A program made the translations under genes and the position numbers. The notes beneath the pieces were generated by a model that was not told the origin of the DNA, searched no databases, and was given only the letters and a program-made list of their open reading frames with translations. Shown piece after piece: positions 8,718 to 16,889 of a stretch of 32,977 nt of DNA; position 1 is the stretch's first letter; each line of letters begins with the position of its first letter. The DNA comes from Nitrososphaeria archaeon (GTDB lineage Archaea > Thermoproteota > Nitrososphaeria > Nitrososphaerales > Nitrosopumilaceae), in assembly GCA_010028495.1 (NCBI GenBank), contig RHCX01000009.1:1-32977 (forward strand), written 5' to 3'.

Positions 8718-9443
8718 ATGAGGTCATCTCTTTTTATCGCGCTCGTATTGTTGTCGGGCGCAGTAGCAGGCACAGTTCACGGTCTGGTTAATCTTGTTTT
8801 GGTAGAACCGTACTTGGATTCTGCAATAGGGATTGAAAATCAGCAACTATTTGATTCTGGAAAGGAAAAAGACACTCCGGAATTTTGGGCGAATTACTAT
8901 TCATACAGAGCTTGGCAAAAGGGAGGTGAGATTCTAGCTGGTGCAATACTTGGAACTGCAATCGGCTCATTGTTTGGTATAGTATTTGGATTATCAAAGA
9001 ATGTCTTGCCTGGTTCTAGTTTTGTCAAAAAGGCCCTGATTTTGGCACTAATTATGTGGGCAACACTATACGTCATACCATTTGCAAAATATCCAGCAAA
9101 CCCGCCAACCGTTGGAGAGCCAGAAACCATCATACTCAGGCAGACACTGTACTTGGCATTCATTGCAATATCTGGTCTTGGCGCCCTAGGATTTTACCAA
9201 GTATACAAGAGAATTAACAAAAAAGCCCTAGCCTTTGCAGGATATGCTGGATTAATGATTACGGCATTTATTGCAATGCCGCCAAATCCAGACCCAATAA
9301 CTCTGAGCGCAGACTTGCTCAACGGATTTAGAATGGTGTCTATGGTTGGTGTCTCTTCATTTTGGGTTGCAGTTGCACTGATTTTGGGAGTATTATGGCA
9401 CAAAATCGACTCAGACAAGGTAACTCGAGAAAAATATCAATAA
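8718..9443 (+). CDS. cbtA: Cobalt transporter subunit CbtA
   Basis: A 241-aa integral membrane protein of the CbtA family. TM segments are seen at roughly residues 5-25, 70-92, 105-122, 143-160, 175-192 and 208-228. The N-terminal ALVLLSGAVAGTVHGLVNLV with its His, followed by EPYLD, is typical of the family. Start ATG; a TGATC stretch just upstream is complementary to the 16S anti-SD core and lies in the palindrome ACTGATCAGT (8707-8716). It forms the permease core with CbtB. Confidence 0.9.
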   Translation: MRSSLFIALVLLSGAVAGTVHGLVNLVLVEPYLDSAIGIENQQLFDSGKEKDTPEFWANYYSYRAWQKGGEILAGAILGTAIGSLFGIVFGLSKNVLPGSSFVKKALILALIMWATLYVIPFAKYPANPPTVGEPETIILRQTLYLAFIAISGLGALGFYQVYKRINKKALAFAGYAGLMITAFIAMPPNPDPITLSADLLNGFRMVSMVGVSSFWVAVALILGVLWHKIDSDKVTREKYQ

Positions 9444-9448
9444 TCTAC

Positions 9449-9460
9449 ATTCTCATTCTA
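9449..9460 (+). promoter_or_regulatory. 12-bp repeated upstream element, copy 1
   Basis: ATTCTCATTCTA, 65 nt before the TTG start at 9514 and 36 nt before its TTTAAA core. An identical copy precedes the iron permease gene at almost the same distance (10180-10191). It is a candidate activator or repressor site shared by the two promoters. Confidence 0.45.
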
Positions 9461-9480
9461 GAAAACAAGAACGATACCAT

Positions 9481-9491
9481 TTTATTTAAAG
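9481..9491 (+). promoter_or_regulatory. TATA box of the tandem regulator pair
   Basis: TTTATTTAAAG is centred about 27 nt before the TTG at 9514. This position supports TTG 9514 as a leaderless start. Confidence 0.6.
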
Positions 9492-9513
9492 ACCAAAACC
9501 AGACAACAACTAC

Positions 9514-9846
9514 TTGTCAAAAAGATTCACCTTACCTCAATTAAAAAAGTATGATATTACCCAAAAGGTCATCGAGGCGCTTGCAGATGCAGAATCACGT
9601 ACAATATTATTTTCAGTGATTAAGCAAGGAAAAACGGCATCAGAAATAGCAGACAAGTACAAGATTCCATTATCCTCGGTTTACAAAAAACTAGCAGACC
9701 TCGAAGATCTTACACTGGTCCATGTAGAAAAATGGATGATCTCTGACAAGGGTAGAAAATTCAAGGTGTATCGCTCAAGAATTTCCAAAGCAGACATTTC
9801 AATCAAAAAGCCAGAACCTGTTCTGAGTCTAGCGCCAAATCAGTGA
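9514..9846 (+). CDS. Winged-helix transcriptional regulator, copy 1
   Basis: A 110-aa cytoplasmic protein starting at TTG, chosen from the TATA position. Residues about 12-85 form an ArsR/MarR-like winged helix-turn-helix: the recognition part is ASEIADKYKIPLSSVYKKLADLEDLTLV, followed by a basic wing (SDKGRKFKVYRSRI). There is no ligand domain and no Cys. It is paralogous to the next gene over its whole length, with about half the residues alike by eye. Its place directly upstream of an FTR1 permease with the same upstream 12-mer suggests a role in iron or metal control, which is inference. Confidence 0.85.
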   Translation: MSKRFTLPQLKKYDITQKVIEALADAESRTILFSVIKQGKTASEIADKYKIPLSSVYKKLADLEDLTLVHVEKWMISDKGRKFKVYRSRISKADISIKKPEPVLSLAPNQ

Positions 9847-9853
9847 TCATATC

Positions 9854-10180
9854 ATGGACAAAAAGACCACCTACCAGCTCACTCAATATGATGTAACCCA
9901 GCAAATCATTGAAACGCTGGCAAATGTCTATTCTAGAGCAGTATTGTTTTGCATAATAGACAAGGCAAAGGATGCGCAAACAATAGCAGATGATCAAAAA
10001 ATGTCAATATCAACAGTTTACAAAATTCTATCGCAGCTAGAAAACCTCACACTAATCGAAGTTGACAAGTATGAAATCTCAGCAGCTGGCAAGAAAATAA
10101 AATACTACAAGTCAAGAATCAAGCAAGCAGAAATCATAGTCGGTGGAAACACGCCTACTCTGAATCTTCAATCAAATTGA
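9854..10180 (+). CDS. Winged-helix transcriptional regulator, copy 2
   Basis: 108 aa, ATG start 7 nt after copy 1. GTGATC at 9843-9848 is a good match to the archaeal Shine-Dalgarno core, overlapping the previous stop, so the two genes are translated from one mRNA. It has the same winged-helix fold (AQTIADDQKMSISTVYKILSQLENLTLI) and the same basic wing (GKKIKYYKSRIKQAEI). One Cys (LFCIID) is absent from copy 1. A tandem duplication with divergence could make a heterodimeric regulator. The next gene is the iron permease. Confidence 0.85.
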   Translation: MDKKTTYQLTQYDVTQQIIETLANVYSRAVLFCIIDKAKDAQTIADDQKMSISTVYKILSQLENLTLIEVDKYEISAAGKKIKYYKSRIKQAEIIVGGNTPTLNLQSN

Positions 10181-10191
10181 TTCTCATTCTA
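10180..10191 (+). promoter_or_regulatory. 12-bp repeated upstream element, copy 2
   Basis: ATTCTCATTCTA, 64 nt before the FTR1 start and 34 nt before its TTTAAA core. Here the motif runs into an inverted repeat, ATTCTA-N6-TAGAAT (10186-10203). At copy 1 the matching half-site is the weaker AAGAAC. Confidence 0.45.
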
Positions 10192-10212
10192 TATTCCTAG
10201 AATGTATTTCTG

Positions 10213-10224
10213 CTTTAAATAAAG
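10213..10224 (+). promoter_or_regulatory. TATA box of FTR1 gene
   Basis: CTTTAAATAAAG is centred about 26 nt before the TTG at 10244, implying a leaderless iron-permease mRNA. Confidence 0.65.
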
Positions 10225-10238
10225 TTAGGTAAGCCTAA
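10225..10238 (+). promoter_or_regulatory. DtxR/IdeR-type iron-box operator
   Basis: TTAGGTAAGCCTAA is a perfect inverted repeat, TTAGG-N4-CCTAA. It closely matches the known DtxR-family core (TTAGGTTAGCCTAA). It sits immediately between the TATA box and the predicted transcription start of an iron permease gene, where a Fe2+-loaded repressor would block initiation. Both sequence and context agree. Confidence 0.8.
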
Positions 10239-10243
10239 ACTCA

Positions 10244-12427
10244 TTGAAGCAATTTTTGATTCTAGTTTTTGCGTTTGTTGTTTTCAGCATCCCATTAGCG
10301 TTTGCAGACGATTTCGCAATGATTGACGCTACTGGTAAGGTAGCAAAAATAGGAATAGAATTGACCAAAACCAGCATTCAGGATGGAAATATTCAAGCTG
10401 CCGAGCAATATTCCAAATTCACTACAGATTCTGTTGCCAACGAAATCAACGAACTAAGAGAGGAAAATGTTCCTTCTGCTGATGATCTGCATCTTTTGTT
10501 AATAGACATTCATTCGCAGATTTCAGAGTCAAAGACGAATTCTATTGTTTCAGTCTTGGGAACCGCAGAATCATATCTTGATGGCTTTGCACAATCACAA
10601 AACCATGCAATGGTTGCATCAGAGATTTTATCAGTAGCAGACCAAACCTATCAAACTGCTTCATCTGAAAATAATTCTGAATACTACATCATTGCAGGCA
10701 AGCTGGTAGGAAGTGCAAACGTATCGTTTGAGCTTGACAACACTTTTGATGCAAGGCAAAAGGTCGAACTGCAGGAATTCTTTTCTGATTTACAAAAGGC
10801 AGTAAATGAGAAAAAGGATTTTGTTACGGTTGGAAAACTAATCACTACAATACAACGCGATTTGGCACAGACAAATGATTTGCCATCTGATAAGGATCAA
10901 ATTTATGACAAAATACAAGAATTATACCAAGAAACAAACACAGAGCTGCAAAAAGGCGATTACGCCAAGGCAGAAGAATTGGTAATTGCTGCATATTTGG
11001 ATAATTTTGAATTTTTAGAAGGTGATATTGGAAAAGCAGACGACTCACTGCTGGAAATAATGGAGCAAAACATGCGAGTCAATGTCAGAGACATGATAGT
11101 ATCAAAAAAATCTCCGCAAGAAATAGCTGCATTCATTGACGATCCTATTCTAAAAGATCTGGAAAAATCAAAGGGCTTGATTGCAGGAATGACTGACAAA
11201 AAGATAGAAGAGTCAAAAAAAGCCATAGGCACTGCAACTGATACCCAAAAATCAGGCGTGCGAGGCGAGGTTGATACCATACGGGACATGCTGGAAACGA
11301 TGTTATCACAATACCAAAAGGGCCAGTACACAGAAGCATTTACCTCTGCAAGGTCAGCATATCTAGACAGCTACGAACACGTAGAAGTACCGTTACGAAG
11401 TATTGATCCTGATTTTACCCTACAAGTAGAGCTGGAATTTTCCCAGCTCCGACAATTAATCTCTGAAAAAGCAGACTATTCCAAGGTCCAAGAGGCAGCA
11501 GTCAAAGTAAGACATAGCTTGGATGAATCAGAAAGACTAGTCACCGGAACTGGTAAAATAGCTCCGGCAATCGCATTTACATCATCGTTTGCAGTAATAT
11601 TTAGAGAAGGATTGGAATCTGTCCTGATTCTTGGAGCAATTCTGACATATCTTGAAGCGTCAAGAAATACAAAATACAAAAAATATGTGTTTCAGGGAAT
11701 TGTAATTGCGATTGCAGCTACTGCGGTGACATGGGCAGTTGCGTCATATATTATAGAAATCTCTGGCACAAATAGAGAATTAATCGAAGCTGTAGCAGCT
11801 TTGTCCGCAACTGCGGTATTATTCTATGTCAGCTTTTGGATTCTAAACAAAATAGAGCACAAAAAGTGGATGGAGTTCGTCAAGGCAAAAGTTTGGCAAG
11901 CATCTACTACAGGTGGAGTAATGGTGTTTGTAATGCTGTCCTTCTTTACGGTATACAGAGAGGGATTTGAGACAGTACTGTTCTATGAGGCGATGTTTGG
12001 ATTTGCAAAACACATGGAGATGTTTGTTGGTTTAGGATTTGTTCTTGGAATAGGAGTTTTACTTGCAGTGTACTTTGCAACCAGAAAGCTTGGAAAAAGA
12101 CTCCCGCTCAAAATGTTGTTCGGTCTAACAATGGGAGTCGGCGCATACTTGTCTGTAGCATTTTTAGGAAATGCTATCAGGGAATTACAAAACCTGGATA
12201 TTTTGCCATTTACCAGCCTGCTTGGAACAATACCAAGATTAGACATCAACATGGCAAAGATGACCGGAATATACCCAACTGTAGAGTCATTGATAGGTCA
12301 GGCAATATTGCTAGGCGTGTACCTGGTTGCGGCATCATACGTACTTGTGCTCAGACCAAAGCGAGAGGAAAAAATAGCTAATCTACGCAAATCCAGAAAA
12401 GAAGTGGATGAGTTTGAGGCGCATTAG
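10244..12427 (+). CDS. FTR1-family iron permease with large N-terminal domain
   Basis: 727 aa. Residues 1-21 are a signal peptide. Residues about 22-440 form an extracytoplasmic, mostly helical domain. Residues about 445-710 are the FTR1/EfeU permease with about seven TM helices. Two REGxE iron-binding motifs are visible: REGLE at residues 454-458 and REGFE at 572-576, both on TM helices as in yeast Ftr1 and bacterial EfeU. The long N-terminal domain may act like the periplasmic iron-donating parts of EfeO/EfeM systems (inference). The start is TTG, fixed by the TATA box. Its promoter holds an iron-box operator. Its last 20 nt overlap the next gene. Confidence 0.93.
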   Translation: MKQFLILVFAFVVFSIPLAFADDFAMIDATGKVAKIGIELTKTSIQDGNIQAAEQYSKFTTDSVANEINELREENVPSADDLHLLLIDIHSQISESKTNSIVSVLGTAESYLDGFAQSQNHAMVASEILSVADQTYQTASSENNSEYYIIAGKLVGSANVSFELDNTFDARQKVELQEFFSDLQKAVNEKKDFVTVGKLITTIQRDLAQTNDLPSDKDQIYDKIQELYQETNTELQKGDYAKAEELVIAAYLDNFEFLEGDIGKADDSLLEIMEQNMRVNVRDMIVSKKSPQEIAAFIDDPILKDLEKSKGLIAGMTDKKIEESKKAIGTATDTQKSGVRGEVDTIRDMLETMLSQYQKGQYTEAFTSARSAYLDSYEHVEVPLRSIDPDFTLQVELEFSQLRQLISEKADYSKVQEAAVKVRHSLDESERLVTGTGKIAPAIAFTSSFAVIFREGLESVLILGAILTYLEASRNTKYKKYVFQGIVIAIAATAVTWAVASYIIEISGTNRELIEAVAALSATAVLFYVSFWILNKIEHKKWMEFVKAKVWQASTTGGVMVFVMLSFFTVYREGFETVLFYEAMFGFAKHMEMFVGLGFVLGIGVLLAVYFATRKLGKRLPLKMLFGLTMGVGAYLSVAFLGNAIRELQNLDILPFTSLLGTIPRLDINMAKMTGIYPTVESLIGQAILLGVYLVAASYVLVLRPKREEKIANLRKSRKEVDEFEAH

Positions 12428-14528
12428 AGTAGGCATTGACGTCGGCGGCACTTTTACAAAGGCAGTAGCAATCGACATCAAAACCGGGCAAATTGTAGGA
12501 AAATCCACAGTTCCTACTACTCATAAATCACAAAAAGGAGTATCGGAAGGAATTGTCACCGCATTATCAAAAATACTATCAGAATCAAAAATAGAGTTAT
12601 CCGAAATTGAGCTGATTGCACATTCTACAACACAGGCAATCAATGCATTACTGGAATCAGATACTGCAAAGGTTGGAATCATTGCAATGGGTGTCACTCC
12701 AGAAAAAGGAAATGTGATCAAAAGAACTACACTGACTGATGCAAATTTCAATTCTGATCAAACACTGAAAACAGAACATGCCTTCCTAGATACAGCACAC
12801 CTCATCTCAGAATCAGAGGTTTCTGCAACTATATCTGATCTGAAAAACAAGGGTGCCCAAGTAATAGTTGCTACTGAAGCTTTTGGAGTGGATGACCCAT
12901 CAAATGAAATGTTTGTAATGAAAAACGCAATACAACACAATATTCCAGCTACTGCATCGCATGAGATTTCTGGAATTTATGGCTTGGAAATTAGAACATT
13001 GACTGCGGCAATCAATGCAAGTGTGTTACCAAAAACATTCGAGGTTGCAAATTTTGTCGAAGATGCAATCAAAAGAGCTGGAGTATCGGCACCCATCATG
13101 ATAATGAAGGGAGACGGCGGTGTTACCAGCATGGACACATTTAGGACAAAACCGATACTTACCATACTGTCTGGACCTGCTGCCAGTGTTGCAGGCGCCC
13201 TACTGTACCTCAAAGTATCAAACGGAATATTTGTCGAAGTTGGAGGAACAAGCACAAACATTTGTATTATAAAAAATGGAAAACCCGAAATCCGCTATGT
13301 CACCATAAAGGACCACCCAACATGCATCAGATCAATGGATGTTAGAATTTTGGGCGTAGCTGGCGGCTCCATGATAAAGCTGAAGGACAAGCGAGTCTGG
13401 AAAGTAGGTCCTCGAAGCGCACACATTGCAGGCATGCGTTATTCTTGTTTTGCCGAGCCTGAAATTCTCAAAAAAGGCAAGGTAGTCATGATCAAGCCAA
13501 AGGAAACCGATATCGAGCCATACGTTGCAATACAATGCGATGGTGAAACATTTGCAGTCACCAACACATGTGCCGCAAATGCGCTAGGCATGATTGAAAA
13601 AGACGATTATTCCTTTGCAAATCAAAATTCTGCCAAAATCGCAATGGAGTTGATTGGAAAAGAGATAGGAATTACTGGCCCAGAGGTTGCCATGTCTGTC
13701 ATACAAACGGCATCATTTGAGATTACTAAATCAATATCCAAGATTTTAAAAGAATTCAAAATGGAAAAGACAAAAACTCAGATTATTGGTGGGGGTGGAG
13801 GGGCGTCTGTACTAGTGCCCTTTGTTGCAAAACAGCTAGGCATTCCATACCAAAAAGCAGAGCATGCCGAGGTGATATCATCAATTGGTGTTGCATCATC
13901 CATGATTCAAGAGGAAATTGAACATACCATAACAAACCCAACACCTGAGCAAATCTCTGAAATGCACAAAAAAATCCACACCATGATGATAGACAGGGGT
14001 GCAGTGCCAGAATCAATAACAATAACATCGGAATATATTTCAGAAAAATCTCTACTTCGCGTATCTGCAACTGGAAATGTCGAGATGGACAGCGCAGATA
14101 ATGCAAAAAATGTTTTCACTTTATCAGAGGCAAAGAACAGAGCAAGCGAGATGATGAATCTTGATTCAGGTCTTGTTGATCTGAGCTTTGAGACTGATCA
14201 TTATTTTGTATTCACAGGACATGTGTCTGAAAAGAAACTGTTCAGTAAGAAAAACAGACATCCTGTACTAGTATTGGACAGATTTGGTAGGCAGAAAATG
14301 TCTCTAAATAATGCAAAATTATTCCTTGGAGGCAAAATCTCCATACTAGAAGAGCTTGATGATTACTTGGAATCAAGAAATTCAGATATCGCGCCGCAGG
14401 TGTATTTGTTGAATAATCTCAAATTAATCGACTTTTCGAGCCTGACTTCCATCTCCCACATACTAAACGCAGTCCAAGAAGAACTGGACTCGTCTGATAA
14501 AGCTGCAGTTATAGTAGAAACACAATGA
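12408..14528 (+). CDS. Hydantoinase/oxoprolinase (HyuA-like) family protein
   Basis: 706 aa of the ASKHA (actin-like ATPase) hydantoinase A/5-oxoprolinase family. Visible signatures are the phosphate-1 loop VGIDVGGTFTKAVAID at residues 7-22, HSTTQAINALL, LSGPAASVAGALLYL, the second phosphate loop VEVGGTSTNICII, and the Gly run IIGGGGGASVLVPF. The family couples ATP hydrolysis to opening of cyclic amides or to acetone/acetophenone carboxylation; the substrate is unknown here. No HyuB-like partner is present in the window, so it may act alone. The ATG start lies inside the FTR1 gene (20-nt overlap), so the two are in one operon. Confidence 0.88.
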   Translation: MSLRRIRVGIDVGGTFTKAVAIDIKTGQIVGKSTVPTTHKSQKGVSEGIVTALSKILSESKIELSEIELIAHSTTQAINALLESDTAKVGIIAMGVTPEKGNVIKRTTLTDANFNSDQTLKTEHAFLDTAHLISESEVSATISDLKNKGAQVIVATEAFGVDDPSNEMFVMKNAIQHNIPATASHEISGIYGLEIRTLTAAINASVLPKTFEVANFVEDAIKRAGVSAPIMIMKGDGGVTSMDTFRTKPILTILSGPAASVAGALLYLKVSNGIFVEVGGTSTNICIIKNGKPEIRYVTIKDHPTCIRSMDVRILGVAGGSMIKLKDKRVWKVGPRSAHIAGMRYSCFAEPEILKKGKVVMIKPKETDIEPYVAIQCDGETFAVTNTCAANALGMIEKDDYSFANQNSAKIAMELIGKEIGITGPEVAMSVIQTASFEITKSISKILKEFKMEKTKTQIIGGGGGASVLVPFVAKQLGIPYQKAEHAEVISSIGVASSMIQEEIEHTITNPTPEQISEMHKKIHTMMIDRGAVPESITITSEYISEKSLLRVSATGNVEMDSADNAKNVFTLSEAKNRASEMMNLDSGLVDLSFETDHYFVFTGHVSEKKLFSKKNRHPVLVLDRFGRQKMSLNNAKLFLGGKISILEELDDYLESRNSDIAPQVYLLNNLKLIDFSSLTSISHILNAVQEELDSSDKAAVIVETQ

Positions 14529-14986
14529 TAAAATCGGTTTTTTTCATTTTACTGATATTTTGTATTGTAATACAGCCAGCTTTTGCAATGGATCTGCCAA
14601 GCAATAGAGTGGATAATTCACTATGCAAAGGAAAAACAATGTGTATTACTGGTAAAATAACCAAGATTGTAGATGGTGATACTGTATACGTTGACACTTA
14701 TAAAATCAGAATGTCACTGACTAATACTCCTGAAAAAGGAGAGCCGTTATTCAAAGAGGCAACCGATTTTACTAAAAAATTATGCGTCAAAGGAGAATCT
14801 GCAAAAATAGACCAGGATGACAAGCAGCCATTTGACAAGTTCAAGCGAGTCGTAGGTAAAGTGTATTGTTCTGGCAAAAACGTCAATGCAGAATTATTAG
14901 AAAACGGCTTGGCAAAGATATCCAAAAGATATTGTAAGACGAGCGAATTTGCGACAGAATCCTGGGCAACTAAATACGGCTGTTAG
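14525..14986 (+). CDS. Secreted staphylococcal-nuclease-like protein
   Basis: 153 aa with a signal peptide (residues 1-21, ending AFA). Residues about 38-150 are an SNase/thermonuclease OB-fold: ITKIVDGDTVYV with the Ca2+-binding Asp, then IRMSLTNTPE with the catalytic Arg and Glu equivalents, and FDKFKRVVGKV with the second catalytic Arg. Four Cys besides those at the ends suggest disulfides outside the cell. A role in degrading extracellular nucleic acid for P and N is possible. Its ATG overlaps the previous stop by 4 nt, so it is translationally coupled to the hydantoinase-like gene. Confidence 0.88.
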   Translation: MIKSVFFILLIFCIVIQPAFAMDLPSNRVDNSLCKGKTMCITGKITKIVDGDTVYVDTYKIRMSLTNTPEKGEPLFKEATDFTKKLCVKGESAKIDQDDKQPFDKFKRVVGKVYCSGKNVNAELLENGLAKISKRYCKTSEFATESWATKYGC

Positions 14987-15000
14987 TATACAATAAACAA

Positions 15001-15189
15001 ATGATCGGAATCGCATTAATTGTAATTGGTAGTATGCTGGTTGGGTTTTTTGTATTTGAGACATTTTACCTGTCCATAATGTGGTGGAAGGCACTGTTTC
15101 ACCAAAAGCACCAGTTCTATGTATTATTATTTGGAATAGGATTTGTCATTGTTGGAATAAAGATACAAAGAAAAAAGAAGATAGTCTAA
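15001..15189 (+). CDS. Small two-TM membrane protein, hypothetical
   Basis: 62 aa, ATG 14 nt after the nuclease stop, so probably the last gene of the same transcript. There are two TM helices (about residues 3-24 and 40-55) separated by a short polar stretch, FHQKHQ, and a strongly basic C-terminus (IQRKKKIV), predicting cytoplasmic tails. No family recognised. Confidence 0.6.
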   Translation: MIGIALIVIGSMLVGFFVFETFYLSIMWWKALFHQKHQFYVLLFGIGFVIVGIKIQRKKKIV

Positions 15190-15222
15190 CGAAATTTTTG
15201 CTCTAAAATACAAAAGAATTGG

Positions 15223-16323
15223 TTACGGTGCCTTGAGAACATACTGATTATTCAATTCATCCCAGGAATCATCAGTTACTGCAGAGATTACCTCGTTTTC
15301 TGATATTACAATTTTCATTTTATGAGGAGTTAAAGCCTCGGTGACTATTTGATCAGTTCTATCTCCAAATCCGCCATGACTTGAGGTAAATGATGCCTCT
15401 ATACCATATTGAATTGGGTCTGATTCCATTATTGCAACTGGGCCAAACTCCAAAGTATCTTGCATACCATCAAATGCAAATGTAGGTGACTGCATAACAA
15501 ATTCTCTTGCAATGTTTGTCATGTAAACATCAATAGTTGGAAGTCCACCTGTTGGTTTTGCAGGTTGATCAGACGCCATCAAAGCTTGTGATAACTCTGA
15601 TAGAGATTTTGGTGCGTCTGATGCATCAGTCCAGGTTATTTCTTTATGAAATACTCCCTGATCCAATGTCAAGCGATATGAGAAATAGTCAGCAGCTCCT
15701 TGGTGTGGCATGTATTGTTCTTGTGTCATTTTTAGTATCTTGCTTTGCTGGAATGCATGATCAATTTCCTGAATTGTAGAATCGTCTAATGTGTGGGTAG
15801 ATTCTCCACTCAATATGCCATTTGATGAATCATAAGTTACTGTCTTTGGAGGTAATGCAGCAAATCCTCCCTCTCTTGATATTGAAATTGTATATGGTGC
15901 ATCAGTTTGTGCACTCATTCGTTCAATTTTCATTGTAATTGACATGCCATTCATTGGGCCTGATTTTGCAGTTCCTACCTGTTTTTTGTTTGCAGGATCT
16001 ATCACAAACGAAACCTTGTCACCTACTTGGTGTATCTGCGGGTTTCTAACATCAGTAACTGTACCATCAAAACACAGTGTTTTGACTTGTTCACAAGTCT
16101 CACTGGGTGTAATATCCATGCGTATTACCTCCATTCCTTTTTGCCCAAAGCTGACTACAGTAGCCTTGTCGTTTTTTATCACAAAATGAAACGCTGTACC
16201 TGCAAATTCTGCTGGCGATTCTACGACATTTTTGCCATGATATACTAGTTCTGCATGTGCCGGGCTTACATAGAACATCATTGCAAATGCCACTAGGCCG
16301 AGTATCGGAATTGCAGGATTCAT
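15223..16323 (-). CDS. Secreted protein of unknown function
   Basis: 366 aa with a signal peptide (residues 1-24, ending AHA). The mature part is beta-rich and soluble. Residues about 45-135 hold a small domain with two Cys (ETCEQVKTLCFDGTVTDV, likely disulfide-bonded), followed by IHQVGDKVSFVIDP. Residues about 150-250 look like a second beta-rich domain. There is no C-terminal anchor or sorting motif. ATG start; TTATAAT about 25 nt upstream on the minus strand is a likely TATA box, next to the palindrome ATCAATTGAT (16337-16346). Probably specific to Thaumarchaeota; function unknown. Confidence 0.75.
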   Translation of the reverse strand: MNPAIPILGLVAFAMMFYVSPAHAELVYHGKNVVESPAEFAGTAFHFVIKNDKATVVSFGQKGMEVIRMDITPSETCEQVKTLCFDGTVTDVRNPQIHQVGDKVSFVIDPANKKQVGTAKSGPMNGMSITMKIERMSAQTDAPYTISISREGGFAALPPKTVTYDSSNGILSGESTHTLDDSTIQEIDHAFQQSKILKMTQEQYMPHQGAADYFSYRLTLDQGVFHKEITWTDASDAPKSLSELSQALMASDQPAKPTGGLPTIDVYMTNIAREFVMQSPTFAFDGMQDTLEFGPVAIMESDPIQYGIEASFTSSHGGFGDRTDQIVTEALTPHKMKIVISENEVISAVTDDSWDELNNQYVLKAP

Positions 16324-16424
16324 GATTTTGTATCATATCAATTGATTATAACCTTTGATTAAATTCTGGTTTAACTATCAAACAAGAACAAGACCTATAT
16401 CGGATTTATTTTAACCAAAACAAG

Positions 16425-16889
16425 ATGAAAACAATACTGATTCTAGCGATAATTGTAGCAATATCAGCAGTCCCTGCATCGTTTGCAGAGAGCACTACCA
16501 TACAAGCTGATGGAAAATCATTTGATGTCCAGTACAGCTTTGATGGGGAATTGCTTGCAATGGACATAGACCAAGAATCAAAATCACTACTGGTAGGCCT
16601 GGACGGCACAAAAGAATCAACATTTGAGATAACATTTCCTTCAGAGTTGTTATCTGCAGAAAATGGAGACTTTGTTGTCCTAGTTGACGGCCTTGAGGAA
16701 GATTACACCATAACATACGATAATAACAAACAAACACTGACACTACCAATCCCAGAAGAAACCCAAGAAATAGAAATCATTGGAACGTCCGTAGTGCCAG
16801 AGTTTCCATTTGGAGTCTTGGTAGTAATGGGCGTTGTCGTGTCTGTTGCAGTGGTATTCTCCAGATCAAGACTTGCAATATTCAAGTAG
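16425..16889 (+). CDS. PEFG-CTERM archaeosortase-substrate surface protein
   Basis: 154 aa with a signal peptide (residues 1-21, ending SFA), a small beta-rich domain (about 22-120), then VPEFPFG at about 124-130, a hydrophobic helix and a basic end (SRSRLAIFK). This tripartite tail is the thaumarchaeal PEFG-CTERM sorting signal, thought to be cut by a thaumarchaeal archaeosortase and linked to the cell surface. The sorting enzyme is not in this window. The 3' end overlaps purP by 8 nt in convergent orientation. Confidence 0.85.
   Translation: MKTILILAIIVAISAVPASFAESTTIQADGKSFDVQYSFDGELLAMDIDQESKSLLVGLDGTKESTFEITFPSELLSAENGDFVVLVDGLEEDYTITYDNNKQTLTLPIPEETQEIEIIGTSVVPEFPFGVLVVMGVVVSVAVVFSRSRLAIFK

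Noticed and set aside
13783-14106. A 107-codon minus-strand frame opposite the hydantoinase-like gene
   Set aside because: It lies opposite the conserved Gly-rich ATPase segment; no recognisable protein features.
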